From Tieghemostelium lacteum (Eukaryota; Evosea; Eumycetozoa; Dictyosteliales; Raperosteliaceae): a stretch of DNA of 64,000 bases. The translations under genes and the position numbers were made by a program. The notes under the pieces were generated by a model. That model was not told where the DNA came from and did no database searches. It was given only the letters and a program-made list of their open reading frames with translations. Within the stretch, counting starts at the first letter, position 1. The number at the start of each line of letters is the position of its first letter. The stretch covers positions 1,160,150 to 1,224,149 of the forward strand of contig LODT01000013.1 in the NCBI GenBank assembly GCA_001606155.1. Reading direction: 5' to 3'. Positions 12,387 to 23,827 of the stretch are shown piece after piece.

Positions 12387-12710
12387 TTACTGAAAAAAGT
12401 TACTTGCAAATTTATCACCTTTTTTAGCTTGTGTCCAGTAGTCTTTTAGTGATGAACAGTATCTAGTGCAAAATGATTGGTTTGGTAAATGACCTTCTTT
12501 AATGTAGCTAGTACATCCATTGAGAAGATCACCTTTAACCCATTTTTGACAATATTGAACCAATTGACCAGATTTCATACATGATGGATAACAAGCTGAA
12601 ACAATTGAATCTGATATTTTAAAATCTTGATTTTCTAATCCACTAGTATAAACCATAGACATTAAAACACAGAGTGTAATTAAACTAATAATCATACTAA
12701 TATTCTTCAT
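12387..12710 (-). CDS. Small secreted cysteine-containing protein
   Basis: 107 aa with a clear signal peptide (about residues 1-23, ISLITLCVLMSMVYTSG). The mature part of about 80 residues has six cysteines arranged C-x3-C-x10-C-x11-C-x14-C-x3-C, consistent with three disulphides. It matches no family I can name. It is divergent from the spastizin gene across 474 bp. Start is the first ATG after an AT-rich leader. A secreted signal or defence-type peptide is possible, but function is unknown. Confidence 0.65.
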   Translation of the reverse strand: MKNISMIISLITLCVLMSMVYTSGLENQDFKISDSIVSACYPSCMKSGQLVQYCQKWVKGDLLNGCTSYIKEGHLPNQSFCTRYCSSLKDYWTQAKKGDKFASNFFQ

Positions 12711-13184
12711 TATTCTGTAATTGAGTATTTTGTATACAAATTACAATTGTTTATATTGAGTTTATATATTTAATTTTATAAATGAGTTGAAATGATTAGT
12801 TATTTTAAACACAAAAATATTATAATATTAACAATGTTTGGTTTCCAATTTGAAAATTGATATCTTTTATCTATTTTGGTATCAAATGCTTCACTATTGT
12901 GTGTAGTCTCATTTTTAATAGAAAAATTGAATTTAAATAGAGTATAACTCTTATCAATAAAGTACAAACCATAGAGTTTGGTTATTCATGATAATCAAGC
13001 TAGTATTACTTTATTTAGAAATATAAACAATAGAATCTATTAGTTATATTAATATTTGAATCAGTGGTTCTCGTAATATATTTAAACTGAATAATTTCTT
13101 TTTATTTCTTAGATTGATTTACAATTATTCTATATATTTTTTTAATTTTTTTTGAATTCGAAGATATTTTTATTGTTGTGAACA
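12711..13184. other. Divergent promoter region
   Basis: 474 nt of AT-rich DNA between the small secreted protein gene and the spastizin gene. No ORF, repeat or RNA signal stands out. Confidence 0.4.
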
Positions 13185-15368
13185 ATGGGAAACAACAGTG
13201 GATATTATCCATTTCTAAACGAAGAAGAAGAAACTAAATCAATTAGATTGATTTGTAATTATTTATCATTAGGTCAATTTGAATTGGCGAGAGCATTTAT
13301 AATACAGAATGACAGTAATGAATCATTGAATAGAAAGATATCAACTATACTTTATCAAACTATTAAAAATGGTCCACCTAATAATTGGATAACATCTGAT
13401 TCTGTACCTTCATCTGCACATTTATCATGGTTATGTTCAATTGAGTTTTACCAATTAAATAAAGTAGGTTTACTGTCTCTAAATATTGATGTTCAAAGAC
13501 GATAGATATACTAATTAGAGGAATATTGGAATTAGAATGGTTTCATCTCAAATGTAACTGAAAAATCATTAATTTTAATAGAATTTGCTATACTGTTGTA
13601 TAGTATTTTAGGAGAGATACAGAATAGTGATAGATCAATAGTTCCAGTTATTCAAGAACTTAGAGAATTTCATTATGTTCTATTGACACAGTATAATAGT
13701 TCTAAAGTAAATAATAGTGCTAATAATAGTAACAATCAACAATTGCAGACTATTCTATTAAATGGTAAAATAGGACAATCAACTATAAAAGTTATAAAAT
13801 CAATATTGATTAATAATACTGAGTTATCAAGATATATTATAACTCAACTTAGTACACCATTTATATCACTAGATAGTAAATCTCACACTCTTCTAAATAA
13901 TCAATATCCAATAACATCTCAACTTGAGCTAATAACAACACAAGTTATATCCTCACTCATTGACCAACACAAATACACTGAATCCTATCAATTATTATCA
14001 ATAATAGATTTAACTTCATCATATGACATAATAGACAATAATAACAATAACAATAATAATATATCAATACTATCAAAACTATTAGAAAAACTAGCAAATT
14101 TAAATATAGATATAAATTTCATAAATAGAAATGTCGATTATGGATATTCATTAGAACAAATGACACTATTGAAAATACCATTTTCTACAAAATTAAAGGA
14201 TCTACAGATAGATAGTAATAATGAATTGTCAAGAGTAAAGTTATATGAATCATTACTAGCTAATAGAACATTGAACCCATTAAGAGAGTATATTAAACAT
14301 GAGGATCTATTGTTAGTAGACAAAAAGGATCCCACAGATTTTCCAGAATGTTTTTTAATACTATTAAATTACCAGTCTTTAAAAAACAATAATGTATCAT
14401 CAACATTAATAAGCTCACAAAAAGAACAATATAATAGGCAACAAGAGATATTTTGGTATTGGTATTATCATTTCCTTAGAGTGAATAATTATCATTATTT
14501 GGAATTTGCATTGGAAAAGTCTATTGAATTGGTACGTTTAAAAAAGAATAGTGAAGCATTAACTGTTCTTAAACCATTTGGTAGATTACTACCATTAGTC
14601 ATTCTGCTGTGTTGGGATCATTTTGAAAATGATTTTCAAGCTAAAAAGTCACTATTGGATTTACTAGATTTATCAAAGAATAGGCAACTAAATACCTCAA
14701 CTATAGATAATAAGAATAATAATACTATTGATTCTTTACAAGAACAATGTAAAGATCCAGAGGAAACCTATGATCCATTACTATTACATAGTAATCATCA
14801 GTTATACTATCTTATACAATTATCAGAATGGTGTTGTAGGAGAATGATGGCTATACCTAATAGTCCAAATGGTCAGAATCTAATTGTTGGTGGGAAATCA
14901 TTTACATTATCTCACCAATTTCCAACTAGTTCTGGTAGTAATAGTAGTAACCAAATTATTGATATTAGTAACCAAGTTCTTAATCAACTATTTCAACATT
15001 CATTCATTTATGTTATAAAAGATTGTCTACCTTTTATAACTAGTCAAGATATACTATCAATTATGGAATTAGATCCTGATTTTCCATCAGATACAACTAG
15101 TAAAGATTTGACAATTCTCAGTCTTGAGAAACTAAATGATATGAATCTTATCAGATCATTTTATTCTCTGAGGAACATACTGAAATTCTATCACTATCGT
15201 ACCACTAATACTCAAATTGATTGTCAACAATTTGAGTCAATGTTACAACAAGTACAAGACCTTATAAAAGGAATATCCAATCCAACCATATCGATAGGAC
15301 TAGTTGAATCAATGTATATTTCATTGTTCCTTTCAACACAAGATTTAAAACAACAACCATCAACAGCA

Positions 15369-15411
<43 letters not shown>

Positions 15412-18400
15412 GTAATCAACAAGAAGATCAACTGCAACAACCAAAACCATCAGTAATTAGCCCAATTGACCAATTTAATCTTAATAATAATATATCAACA
15501 AAAGAGGTTTATGAATTTTATGAACAATTACAACAAGATAATAATAATAATTTTTCTGAATTTATAGGTAAAATTGATAATAACTATCAATACCAACAAT
15601 CACCAAAATCAGAACATAAAACCTATTTAATAACTAGTCTAATGTTTACATTAATGATATCTAAACTCATTGAAATTGTAAATTCTATAAAACAACAACA
15701 TCACTTGTCAATAGATCAATCCACTCAGTTACAAGAAAGAATAGATATTCTAAAATTAAATTTAGAAAATCTAAATTATCGTGTAGAACTTTCAAATTGG
15801 ATAATTAAACAAAATGTATGTTCAAAATTCACTAATTATTATGCCATCAATTTATATTAATATTAAAATTAATTAGGTTAATAATATTATTCCATTTATG
15901 AGCTTAGTATTGATGCCAGTTCAATCATTACTCTCAATGTCATTGAGAAGTAATTTTCCAAATATTGAACAATTGTTGGCATATTTTACAGTACCAGATG
16001 TTTTGGAACAGCAGGTATCACAGTATCTATCAATGCCATTATTAATTGACTATATAACTAGTAGTGGTGAATTAAAAGAATATCCGGGTATTGATAATCA
16101 GAATTTATTTAACATATTATGTGATATTGTATTGGGTTCGAATTGTTCTGATGGTCTAATTAAAATGATTTTAACCATGGCAACTAAAAATACTATTTTG
16201 TCAGCCAATAATCTATTTAATAGAAATGATAATCAAATGAATTATATTGAATGGATATTGATACTACATCAAGAGTATCTAGATGAAAGTTACTCGAATA
16301 TAATTAAAAATGTACAACCATTTCCTAGAGATTCTAAGGAAAATTTACAAGAGTATATTCAAAATAAGAGATCGGTAGTTGAGTCTTTGAAATTGTTAAT
16401 CAATAGCTACAAGAATGATAAACAATCTCTAAATAGTATAGATGTTGAAAATATAATGAAAAGTGATAAAGGGTTTAGTAAACAAGAGATACTTTCAACT
16501 ACATTTCACTATATACTCTCTGTCAATCAAATCTATGAGGAACTAGACCAAATCAATTACAATAATCTATTTAAAAATCTAGATTTATCTCCAAAAAGAA
16601 TGTTGGAACATGTAGTTTTTGTAGAGAAAAACTATGAAAAGGCAGAGAAATTAGCTAGATTTATGCAAATTGATTTAGCTGATCTAATAATATCTTCCAT
16701 TTCACACACTCTACCAAAGAATCCATCTGTAAATCTATACAAATCCAATACACCAGATCTTCATTCCATGTTAGATTCACCACTTTTATATAGAAATAAT
16801 AATAATATTCAACAACAACAACAACAATCCAACTCAACTACTTCAACTGATATTAAAAATAATAGTAAAATTTTAGAATCAACTATATTAACTATGGATT
16901 TAGTAAATTATTTCTCAAAATCATCAAAACTACTCTCATGTCTCTTGTGTATGTTAAAATCTCCTTCCTCTTCTTCCACTTCAACAACAACAACAACAAC
17001 ATTAAATAATAAGAATATTGATGAATTTTTAGAATATGCAAAATCACAATCATCACAATTATCATCATCTACATTATCCAATTGGATAAATGAAAATTTA
17101 AAAGCACATTCATTTTATTTTAAATATTTTAAAAATTCCTCATCAACTCTGACAGTACCCAATAATAATAATAATTTAATATCATCTACGACAAGTTCAA
17201 CACTTACTAGTTTAGTTAGTGATTTTAATTTGATTCAAAATACAGAGACAATACATCAACAACAAACATTCTTTTTTAAGGTCATTCAGTATTTTGTTGA
17301 AAAGGATAATCTAAAGGAGGCTTTGAAAGTAGCTGATGAATATCTGGAAGAAGGTGCTCCTGATTGGTTACTAAAGCTATTGGTGTTAAAGGATAAAGAA
17401 CAAGGTTATATGTATATTAGAAGAATGAAAGATAAAGAAAAGGCTATACAATTGGTTTTGGAGTTGTACAATAACTGGATTGATATTAGTACCTGTATTG
17501 ATATTTTGATGATTTGCAAATCATTTCTATTTGATATTGGTACAACAGATAGTGATGAACATTATAAACAATTACATTTCCTACATCAGTGTTTTCAGAT
17601 TTATAAATCTATATTGGATCTACACCAAAAACATTGGAATACATGGCAAGAGATTAGCGATATCTGTAAGAAGGACCCTGCTAAATTAGTTAGATTACTA
17701 CTGGAATTGAAACACTATGAATTAGCAAGACAAATTAGAGATCTCTTTCATGTTGATAATATTAATAATGAAATTGAATCATCTTATCTATATTATCTAT
17801 TGGTAGAAAAAGATGATGCATCATTAGCACTTCAAACTCTGTCCGGTCTAGGCAGTGAATCTATTACCATTTTAGAATCCCTTTTACCAAAGATTAAAGA
17901 AATCTCTGTAAAATTATTCTTGGTACAATTCTTACTCTCCAATATGAAATCTCAATTAAAACTAGAGAAATTAGAAGAATTGAGAAAACAAGAGATTGGT
18001 TATCAACTACTACTGTTGTTACCAATTGATATGCAAATGGAATTTGAATCCTATGTTCAATGGCCTACTATCATCTTGGAAATGTTGATAATGAATGAAA
18101 AGATTCCACTAGTTAGTAAACTATTATCTGAGATTAGAGAACTTAAAGATCACCATGGTGAATCTATTGACCAACTCCTATGTTATTATGCAAAAAAAGC
18201 ATTATCATTCTCTAGATACCTCTCAAAGAATGATTTTGTAGTTTTAGATGATTATTATCTAGATGATCAACAACAGAATACCCCTACCAACAAACCTATT
18301 CTAAATATTAAATCAACGGTATCAACACCATCATCATCTACTTCCTCACTACCATCACTATCTCATCACCATCATCATCATCATAGTTCCAATACTAAAG

Positions 18401-20445
18401 ATGGAAATACACTAAAATGGAAATTAACAGGTAGCGATAAAGAAAAAGATGAAAATATCAGACAGAATGAACACTTTTTCACTAGATCACCATCAATAAG
18501 TTTGACAAAATCACTATTTGATCTGTGTGAATCTAAAAAGATTGTATACAATTCCAGTTTAGATTTATATAAAGATCTTTCCAATTTACTATCCAGTAAC
18601 TACAGTGATGATAATCTATTGATTATCAATCTAATTCAACAATTGTTAATGTATACAAAGCTACAGTTATTAAGAGACCCAAAATCAGGTGGACCTACTC
18701 TAGTAGCAATTTGTGATACCTATATAGGTAAAGTTGAACTATTCCAATCACTAGTACTATCAAAATGTACTGGACAAATGTCGCTGGTTGACCTATCTGA
18801 TCCTCAAAAAGCCAGACAATTACGTGATAAATTAATTCAAGAAGATAGATTACGTTTGGCAATTGATGTTGCAACTAAATGTAATATTCCAGCTGATCCT
18901 GCTTGGGTTGCTTGGGGAATTTCACTTATTCAGTTGGGTCAATACAGTGATGCAAGAGAGAAATTAAAATACTGTTTAACACCATCAAATTCTAATGATC
19001 GTCGTATTACATCACCATCCACCTCCATCTCTGTTGATAATATTGATAGTACTGCAACACTAAATCAAATTATTCAATTATTAGAATCACCTCCATCACC
19101 AAACCATTCCAATTTCCGTAATATGTATAACTATCTATTAACATCTGTACAAGGTACAACTGGTAATACTAAAGCAAAAATTGATGAAAATATGTTTTTC
19201 TCCTTATTAAATCCTAATAACATTACAACATCAGCTCCATCAATACCAACTACTTCTTCAAATCCAATACTAAATATTTTGGAAAAGAAATCAATATTTT
19301 CATCTTCATTACCAACAACTACAAGTACCTCTACAACCACTTCATCTACTTCAAATACCAATAACATTAATAATAGTAATAATAATGAAAAGATTAGAAT
19401 GGATGAAGCTATATATTATCTAAAAAAGTATGGTAGTGGTAGAATGTTAATTTCATTTTTAGTTAAACATCAACAAATTGAATTGGCATTGAAAACGATT
19501 CTATCAGATGGTTTGAATTCATTGGTATTCTTTGAAGAATTGGTAATGAAATGTTCAGCCAATTCACAATTGTCAGAGGTATTTTCTACTATAAAACTAT
19601 TAGATAGTAATCTGATGGCATTTAAAGAGTATCTATTGACAACATGTAAGATTCTAAATGAAAAGAAACAGTACCAAATGTTAATGGAATTTCAATTGTT
19701 TATGAACGATTTAATACGTGCTGGTTTAACATGTATTAAAATGTTTGTAATTGACAGTGATAATAGTAGTACCGTTAGACTTGGTTACTTGGAACAAGCA
19801 CAATCCTATTTTAATCAAGGCCAGAATCAGAAAGCTGGTGTTTTGTCAGATATTGAAATTACAAAATATCTACAAAATATTGCAACACAATTAGAGATTT
19901 CAAAATTCTTTTATGCACAGCAGAAATCTCTAGGATTAAATTCACCAGTTGTACACAAATTGACTGTATTTGGTAACCAAAAACAAAAATGTGATATAGT
20001 TGAGCACTTAACTATTCTCCTAAACTTTGATTTAGGTTTTAAATTGACACAAGAATTCAAATTGAATCTACCATCAATTTATATCAATGCATTCTCTGTA
20101 ATGGCAAGAAAGAAACAAGTATCAAAAACTGAAGAATTCTTAAATTCTCTGAGAAATTATATTGATCCTCTTGATTGGGATTCTATAGCCATTCCAGTTC
20201 TAGAAATATTTTGTTTGGAATTAAAAGAGGTTAAACTCTCTGAAAAGTTTATTCCAAAACTACATGAACCAATTAATCAACTTCGTCTAAATATTCTATG
20301 TAACAAATTAAAAAATGCCTATCTTTTAGCTATTCAACATCAAGATAAAGATATGTTACTATTGGTTTTGGAAGAAGCTAAAAATACCAATAATACACAA
20401 GTCATTAAATTATGTACTGATATATTAAATCCTCAATCCCAATAA
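13185..20445 (+). CDS. zfyve26: Spastizin/ZFYVE26 (SPG15) homologue, with two compensating frameshifts
   Basis: The gene encodes about 2399 aa if two single-base shifts are allowed for. One 61-nt intron (15816-15876) joins KQN to VNNIIPF in phase. The N-terminus resembles human spastizin (NYLSLGQFELARAFI). The C-terminal third is diagnostic: WVAWGISLIQLGQYSDAREK near residue 1886, and FQLFMNDLIRAGLTCIKMF. Spastizin works with spatacsin (SPG11) and AP-5 at late endosomes and lysosomes. I find no FYVE zinc finger, although the human protein has one upstream of this region. Near 13494-13498 the frame shifts and at 13550-13552 it returns; the 17 codons between read well in the shifted frame (ILIRGILELEWFHL). 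Poly-Asn, Ser/Thr and His tracts interrupt the helical core. Confidence 0.85.
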
Positions 20446-20553
20446 GAGTAAAAATAATCCATCTATTAAAATAAATGTTAATTTCTTGAATTTATTTATT
20501 TAATCTATTTAAAAAAAAAATGTAACAAATGGTCGGGTTTGTTTATTAAATTA

Positions 20554-21330
20554 TTAATTCCGAATTAAATGGTTTTTGGTGAATTGGTGAGGTTGTTGTT
20601 GATTTAAGTTAATTGAATTTAAATATCTTTTTGTTTTCTTTTGATTATTGTCTAGTAGTTTTTGACAACCATAACATTCTTTAATGTTAATACCTGAATG
20701 ATGAATCTTATAATTGTTGTAGTGTTCGGAGTACCCTGATATAGTTGGATAAAATGAGCAACCAAAATGTGGACATGGTTTTCTATTATGACCATCAATT
20801 TCAACTTGTTTAAATTGTTGAGTAAGATCTAAACTAGTAAAGTAATTATATACCTCCTCATCAGTACAGTAGCAATCTTTACAACAATGGCAACATATTG
20901 TCAGTTCGTTCTTTCTGGGATAAAACTTTTTTGGTGTCATTTGATATTGTAAATGTTGATGTTGTATAACTTGACAACATGTATCAGTACATGTACAACA
21001 TGAACAACATTTATTGGTTGAACATACAGTTGGATCTTTAGAGCAATGACTACTAGTGAATGCTGTTAATTCAACTGTTGTTTGAGTTTTGTTACTTTGT
21101 TGTTGAACTTCATTATATTTCATTTTTAATGATGATTTGTTATGTTGTCTATGATATTGAGATGAACAATCACAGTTACTATGATGTATAAATATGTGAT
21201 TTATCAATTTATCTTTTTGTTTGTATTTTTTTGGACATGCAGATCCTTGCATTAAATGATCACAATAATAATATCTGTCTATTGAATCTTTAATTATTGT
21301 TTTACTAATTTTATTTAATGTCTTTTTCAT
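20554..21330 (-). CDS. Cys/His-rich zinc-binding protein, hypothetical
   Basis: 258 aa with about 30 Cys and many His. There are at least two C2H2-like units: CDHLMQGSACPKKY...LINHIFIHH near residue 24, and CPHFGCSFYPTISGYSEHY...HH near residue 185. Between them is a dense cysteine block (NKCCSCCTCTDTCC) and a second one (CCHCCKDCYC). No catalytic or RING pattern is clear. The N-terminus is basic. It could be a nucleic-acid-binding or metal-storing protein; I do not recognise a named family. It is divergent from SRP19 across 328 bp. Confidence 0.6.
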   Translation of the reverse strand: MKKTLNKISKTIIKDSIDRYYYCDHLMQGSACPKKYKQKDKLINHIFIHHSNCDCSSQYHRQHNKSSLKMKYNEVQQQSNKTQTTVELTAFTSSHCSKDPTVCSTNKCCSCCTCTDTCCQVIQHQHLQYQMTPKKFYPRKNELTICCHCCKDCYCTDEEVYNYFTSLDLTQQFKQVEIDGHNRKPCPHFGCSFYPTISGYSEHYNNYKIHHSGINIKECYGCQKLLDNNQKKTKRYLNSINLNQQQPHQFTKNHLIRN

Positions 21331-21658
21331 TTCTTACTCTATTATTATTGCATTATACAATAATAATAATATTCAAAGTTTTATAAATACTACTAAAATT
21401 TTGACATGATAAAACCAACACTCTATAAATAAAGTGTGGGTGTGGGAAAATTATTAAGTGAAATTTGAAATGCCATAGTGATGTTATATATAAAGTACTT
21501 TATAAAAAAATTATATTGATTGCATTGGAATATATGTTTGACTTTTGATTTTTAATGTGAGGTATAATAAAGATTATTGACTTTTTTGTTTTTATTTTTT
21601 TTTTTTTTAATCACAGTTTTTCTTTATATTGAATTTCATAAAAATAATAAGATAGAAA
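21331..21658. promoter_or_regulatory. Divergent promoter with GBF-like G-rich box
   Basis: The 328-nt region between the zinc protein gene and SRP19 contains GTGTGGGTGTGGG near 21434, strongly unlike the surrounding AT-rich DNA. It resembles the G-box (TG/GT-rich) bound by G-box binding factor in Dictyostelium. A T run precedes the SRP19 start. Assignment is by resemblance only. Confidence 0.4.
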
Positions 21659-22138
21659 ATGGCCACAAATACGACAGCACCACCTAATACTAAAAAATGG
21701 ACAATCGTTTACCCACAATATATAAACTCAGAAGTCAGTAGACATGACGGTAGAAGAACCTCTAAGGATCAATCAGTAAAGAATCCACAATTAGAGGAAA
21801 TTGCAAAGGCATCTGTACAGTTACAATTACATACAATGATAGAAAAAGAAAAAGGATATCCTTCTGATTACTTTTTGAGAGGTAGAGTAAAGATTCAGAT
21901 GATAAATGATTCTGGTAAACCACAGAATCCAGATATTCCCAATAAAACTATACTTTTAATCAAATTAGCCGAGAAAATCAAAGAGAACCAACCAGTTAGA
22001 CCTGATAATTTTGACCCTATGAGATTCTTACCATTAGTACAAGCAGTTTCACAAAAAGAACCAAAAGCAGAAAAGAAACCTACAACAACTACTACAACTT
22101 CTAAAGGTAAAGGAAAGAAAAATGTAAATCTAGTTTAA
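21659..22138 (+). CDS. srp19: Signal recognition particle subunit SRP19
   Basis: 159 aa, single exon, slightly longer than human SRP19 (144 aa). SRP19 binds the tips of helices 6 and 8 of SRP RNA and promotes SRP54 loading. Family features seen: WTIVYPQYINSEVSRHDGRR at residues 14-33, with the conserved Tyr-Pro-x-Tyr and Arg-Arg, then GYPSDYF and GRVKIQM, and a Lys-rich, low-complexity tail ending KGKGKKN. The start ATG follows an A-rich leader. Downstream is a GATA microsatellite. Confidence 0.93.
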   Translation: MATNTTAPPNTKKWTIVYPQYINSEVSRHDGRRTSKDQSVKNPQLEEIAKASVQLQLHTMIEKEKGYPSDYFLRGRVKIQMINDSGKPQNPDIPNKTILLIKLAEKIKENQPVRPDNFDPMRFLPLVQAVSQKEPKAEKKPTTTTTTSKGKGKKNVNLV

Positions 22139-22475
22139 TATATTAGTTTAAAAAATAAATATATATACATATATAATAGTAATAGATAAAAACAAAAAGA
22201 GAGTCAGAGGATGGATAGATAGATAGATAAATAGATACAGGTACACAGTTTACAACTTTAGATTAAAGTTTTTTTTTTTAGGATAATATGTGAGGAAAGT
22301 TACTTTTAATTGGAAGTTAAATTCACCCCCAATATTCACACACTGCAAAGATTAAAGATCATACATATATCGTAAACAAAGAAATTACTATAAAAAGAAT
22401 AGAAGTTTTCAAAATTATATCATATTCAAATCAATTAGTAATCAATTGAAACATCACAACAATTATTTCAAAGAC
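22139..22475. other. Intergenic with GATA microsatellite
   Basis: 337 nt between SRP19 and a secreted protein gene. It contains GATAGATAGATAGATAAATA beginning about 22213 and a short TA-rich tract near 22160. No gene is seen. Confidence 0.4.
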
Positions 22476-22919
22476 ATGTTTAAATTACAAACAAATATTA
22501 TATTATTAGTTTTAATCTTATGTATGACTCATGTATATGTGTCTGGTTACAGTTCATATGAAGATGATATTGATTCAGGTTGTCCAGCATCTGATAGTTC
22601 CTATGATCAAGACACTGATAATTTACAATCAGAATTACCACCTGATTTTATATGTCAAATGGATGGTGATGGAGGAAAAGGTTCCTATACATTTGAAGGT
22701 TCAATTGACTATGACCAAATTGTAACATGTACTAAATATGCTTCTGGAAGTATTGTATGGCATATGTGGGATTCAATAGATGAATATGAAACTTGTGAGC
22801 ATGGTGGATCTCTCATTATTTCAGCAAATATGGTAAATTTCAGTTGTCATTGCACCCAAAAATCAGGATGTCAAGTCAGCAAGGTTTTATCCTATGCCTA
22901 TACCACATCATCAAAATAA
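22476..22919 (+). CDS. Secreted acidic protein, hypothetical
   Basis: 147 aa from the ATG at 22476, which gives a clean signal peptide (ILLVLILCMTHVYVSG). The mature chain is acidic and holds six cysteines (SGCPAS, FICQMD, VTCTKY, ETCEHG, FSCHCTQKSGCQ contains the last ones), so disulphides are likely. The reading frame extends upstream but has no earlier ATG. No family is recognised. Confidence 0.6.
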   Translation: MFKLQTNIILLVLILCMTHVYVSGYSSYEDDIDSGCPASDSSYDQDTDNLQSELPPDFICQMDGDGGKGSYTFEGSIDYDQIVTCTKYASGSIVWHMWDSIDEYETCEHGGSLIISANMVNFSCHCTQKSGCQVSKVLSYAYTTSSK

Positions 22920-23210
22920 AAGATATCACCATCACCCTTTTATTCATTGGAGATTATGGGAATAATATCAAATAAATCCCTTAGATATTAGAGAGGTGAA
23001 ATTTACTAAATTTTTAAATTACTTTTAAAAAACAAAATAAAAAAATTTTTTAAATTAACAATTTCCTTTTTGGGACTTATGATCTTTTTAATTAGATGTA
23101 AGGGAAAAACGCCTTTCATTGAAAGATTTTCATGCAATTAATTAAACCTCTTATTTAAATAGAGGTCAAAAAAAATTTTTTTACACTTAAAAAGGGAAAT
23201 ATTTAAAGTT

Positions 23211-23786
23211 ATGTCAAAGCACTTTACATTTTATAATTATACATATAATTATAATAATGCAAATAATAATAATAAACACCCAATGATAATAAAGACTGAC
23301 GAAATACATCCTTTATTATCTATTGACAATCAAATATTAAAAGAAAATAGCTCTAGTGAAAAATTAATCGAAAATAGTACCCCACCTTCAAAATATCCAA
23401 TTGAAATTCAGGGTTCACAATTGTATAATTCACCTATTTTAGATCAAAATTTTTCATTTGACAGTTTTAATAATCAATTTATTGAACAACAATTTTGTAA
23501 CAATAATATTGCAAATCAATATACATTGCCTCAAATTTATAATTCCAATCAACAACATGATTTTAAACAATTTCAAGAAAATAATAATTCTAATTTATTT
23601 ATAAATAATAATAATATTATTAATAATGATATCAATAATAGTATTATTGATGATGATTTGATAAAAGAAATTTATCTAACTCAGGTGAAATTAAATTACT
23701 TAATAGAACAATTAAAAAAATCAAAACCAGAACAATTAAAAAAGTTAATAACAGAAAATGAATGTCTAAGACCACCTGTACAATAA
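23211..23786 (+). CDS. Asn-rich hypothetical protein
   Basis: 191 aa, low-complexity, rich in Asn, Gln and Ser. The only structured-looking part is the C-terminal helix (about residues 150-185, IKEIYLTQVKLNYLIEQLKK), which could form a short coiled coil. No signal peptide or membrane segment. It ends 42 bp before the convergent F-box/LRR-like gene. Function unknown. Confidence 0.5.
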   Translation: MSKHFTFYNYTYNYNNANNNNKHPMIIKTDEIHPLLSIDNQILKENSSSEKLIENSTPPSKYPIEIQGSQLYNSPILDQNFSFDSFNNQFIEQQFCNNNIANQYTLPQIYNSNQQHDFKQFQENNNSNLFINNNNIINNDINNSIIDDDLIKEIYLTQVKLNYLIEQLKKSKPEQLKKLITENECLRPPVQ

Positions 23787-23827
23787 AAAAAAAAAGTAAC
23801 ACATATAGTGCGAATTGTATTTATTAG

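Noticed and set aside
13470-13580. Two very short introns (35 and 28 nt) in the spastizin gene
   Set aside because: Too short, and one gives a stop codon at the junction; removing them also deletes residues that read as good coding sequence in the shifted frame.
16130-16150. GGTTCGA as a tRNA T-loop signal
   Set aside because: It lies within the spastizin coding sequence and no cloverleaf fits around it.
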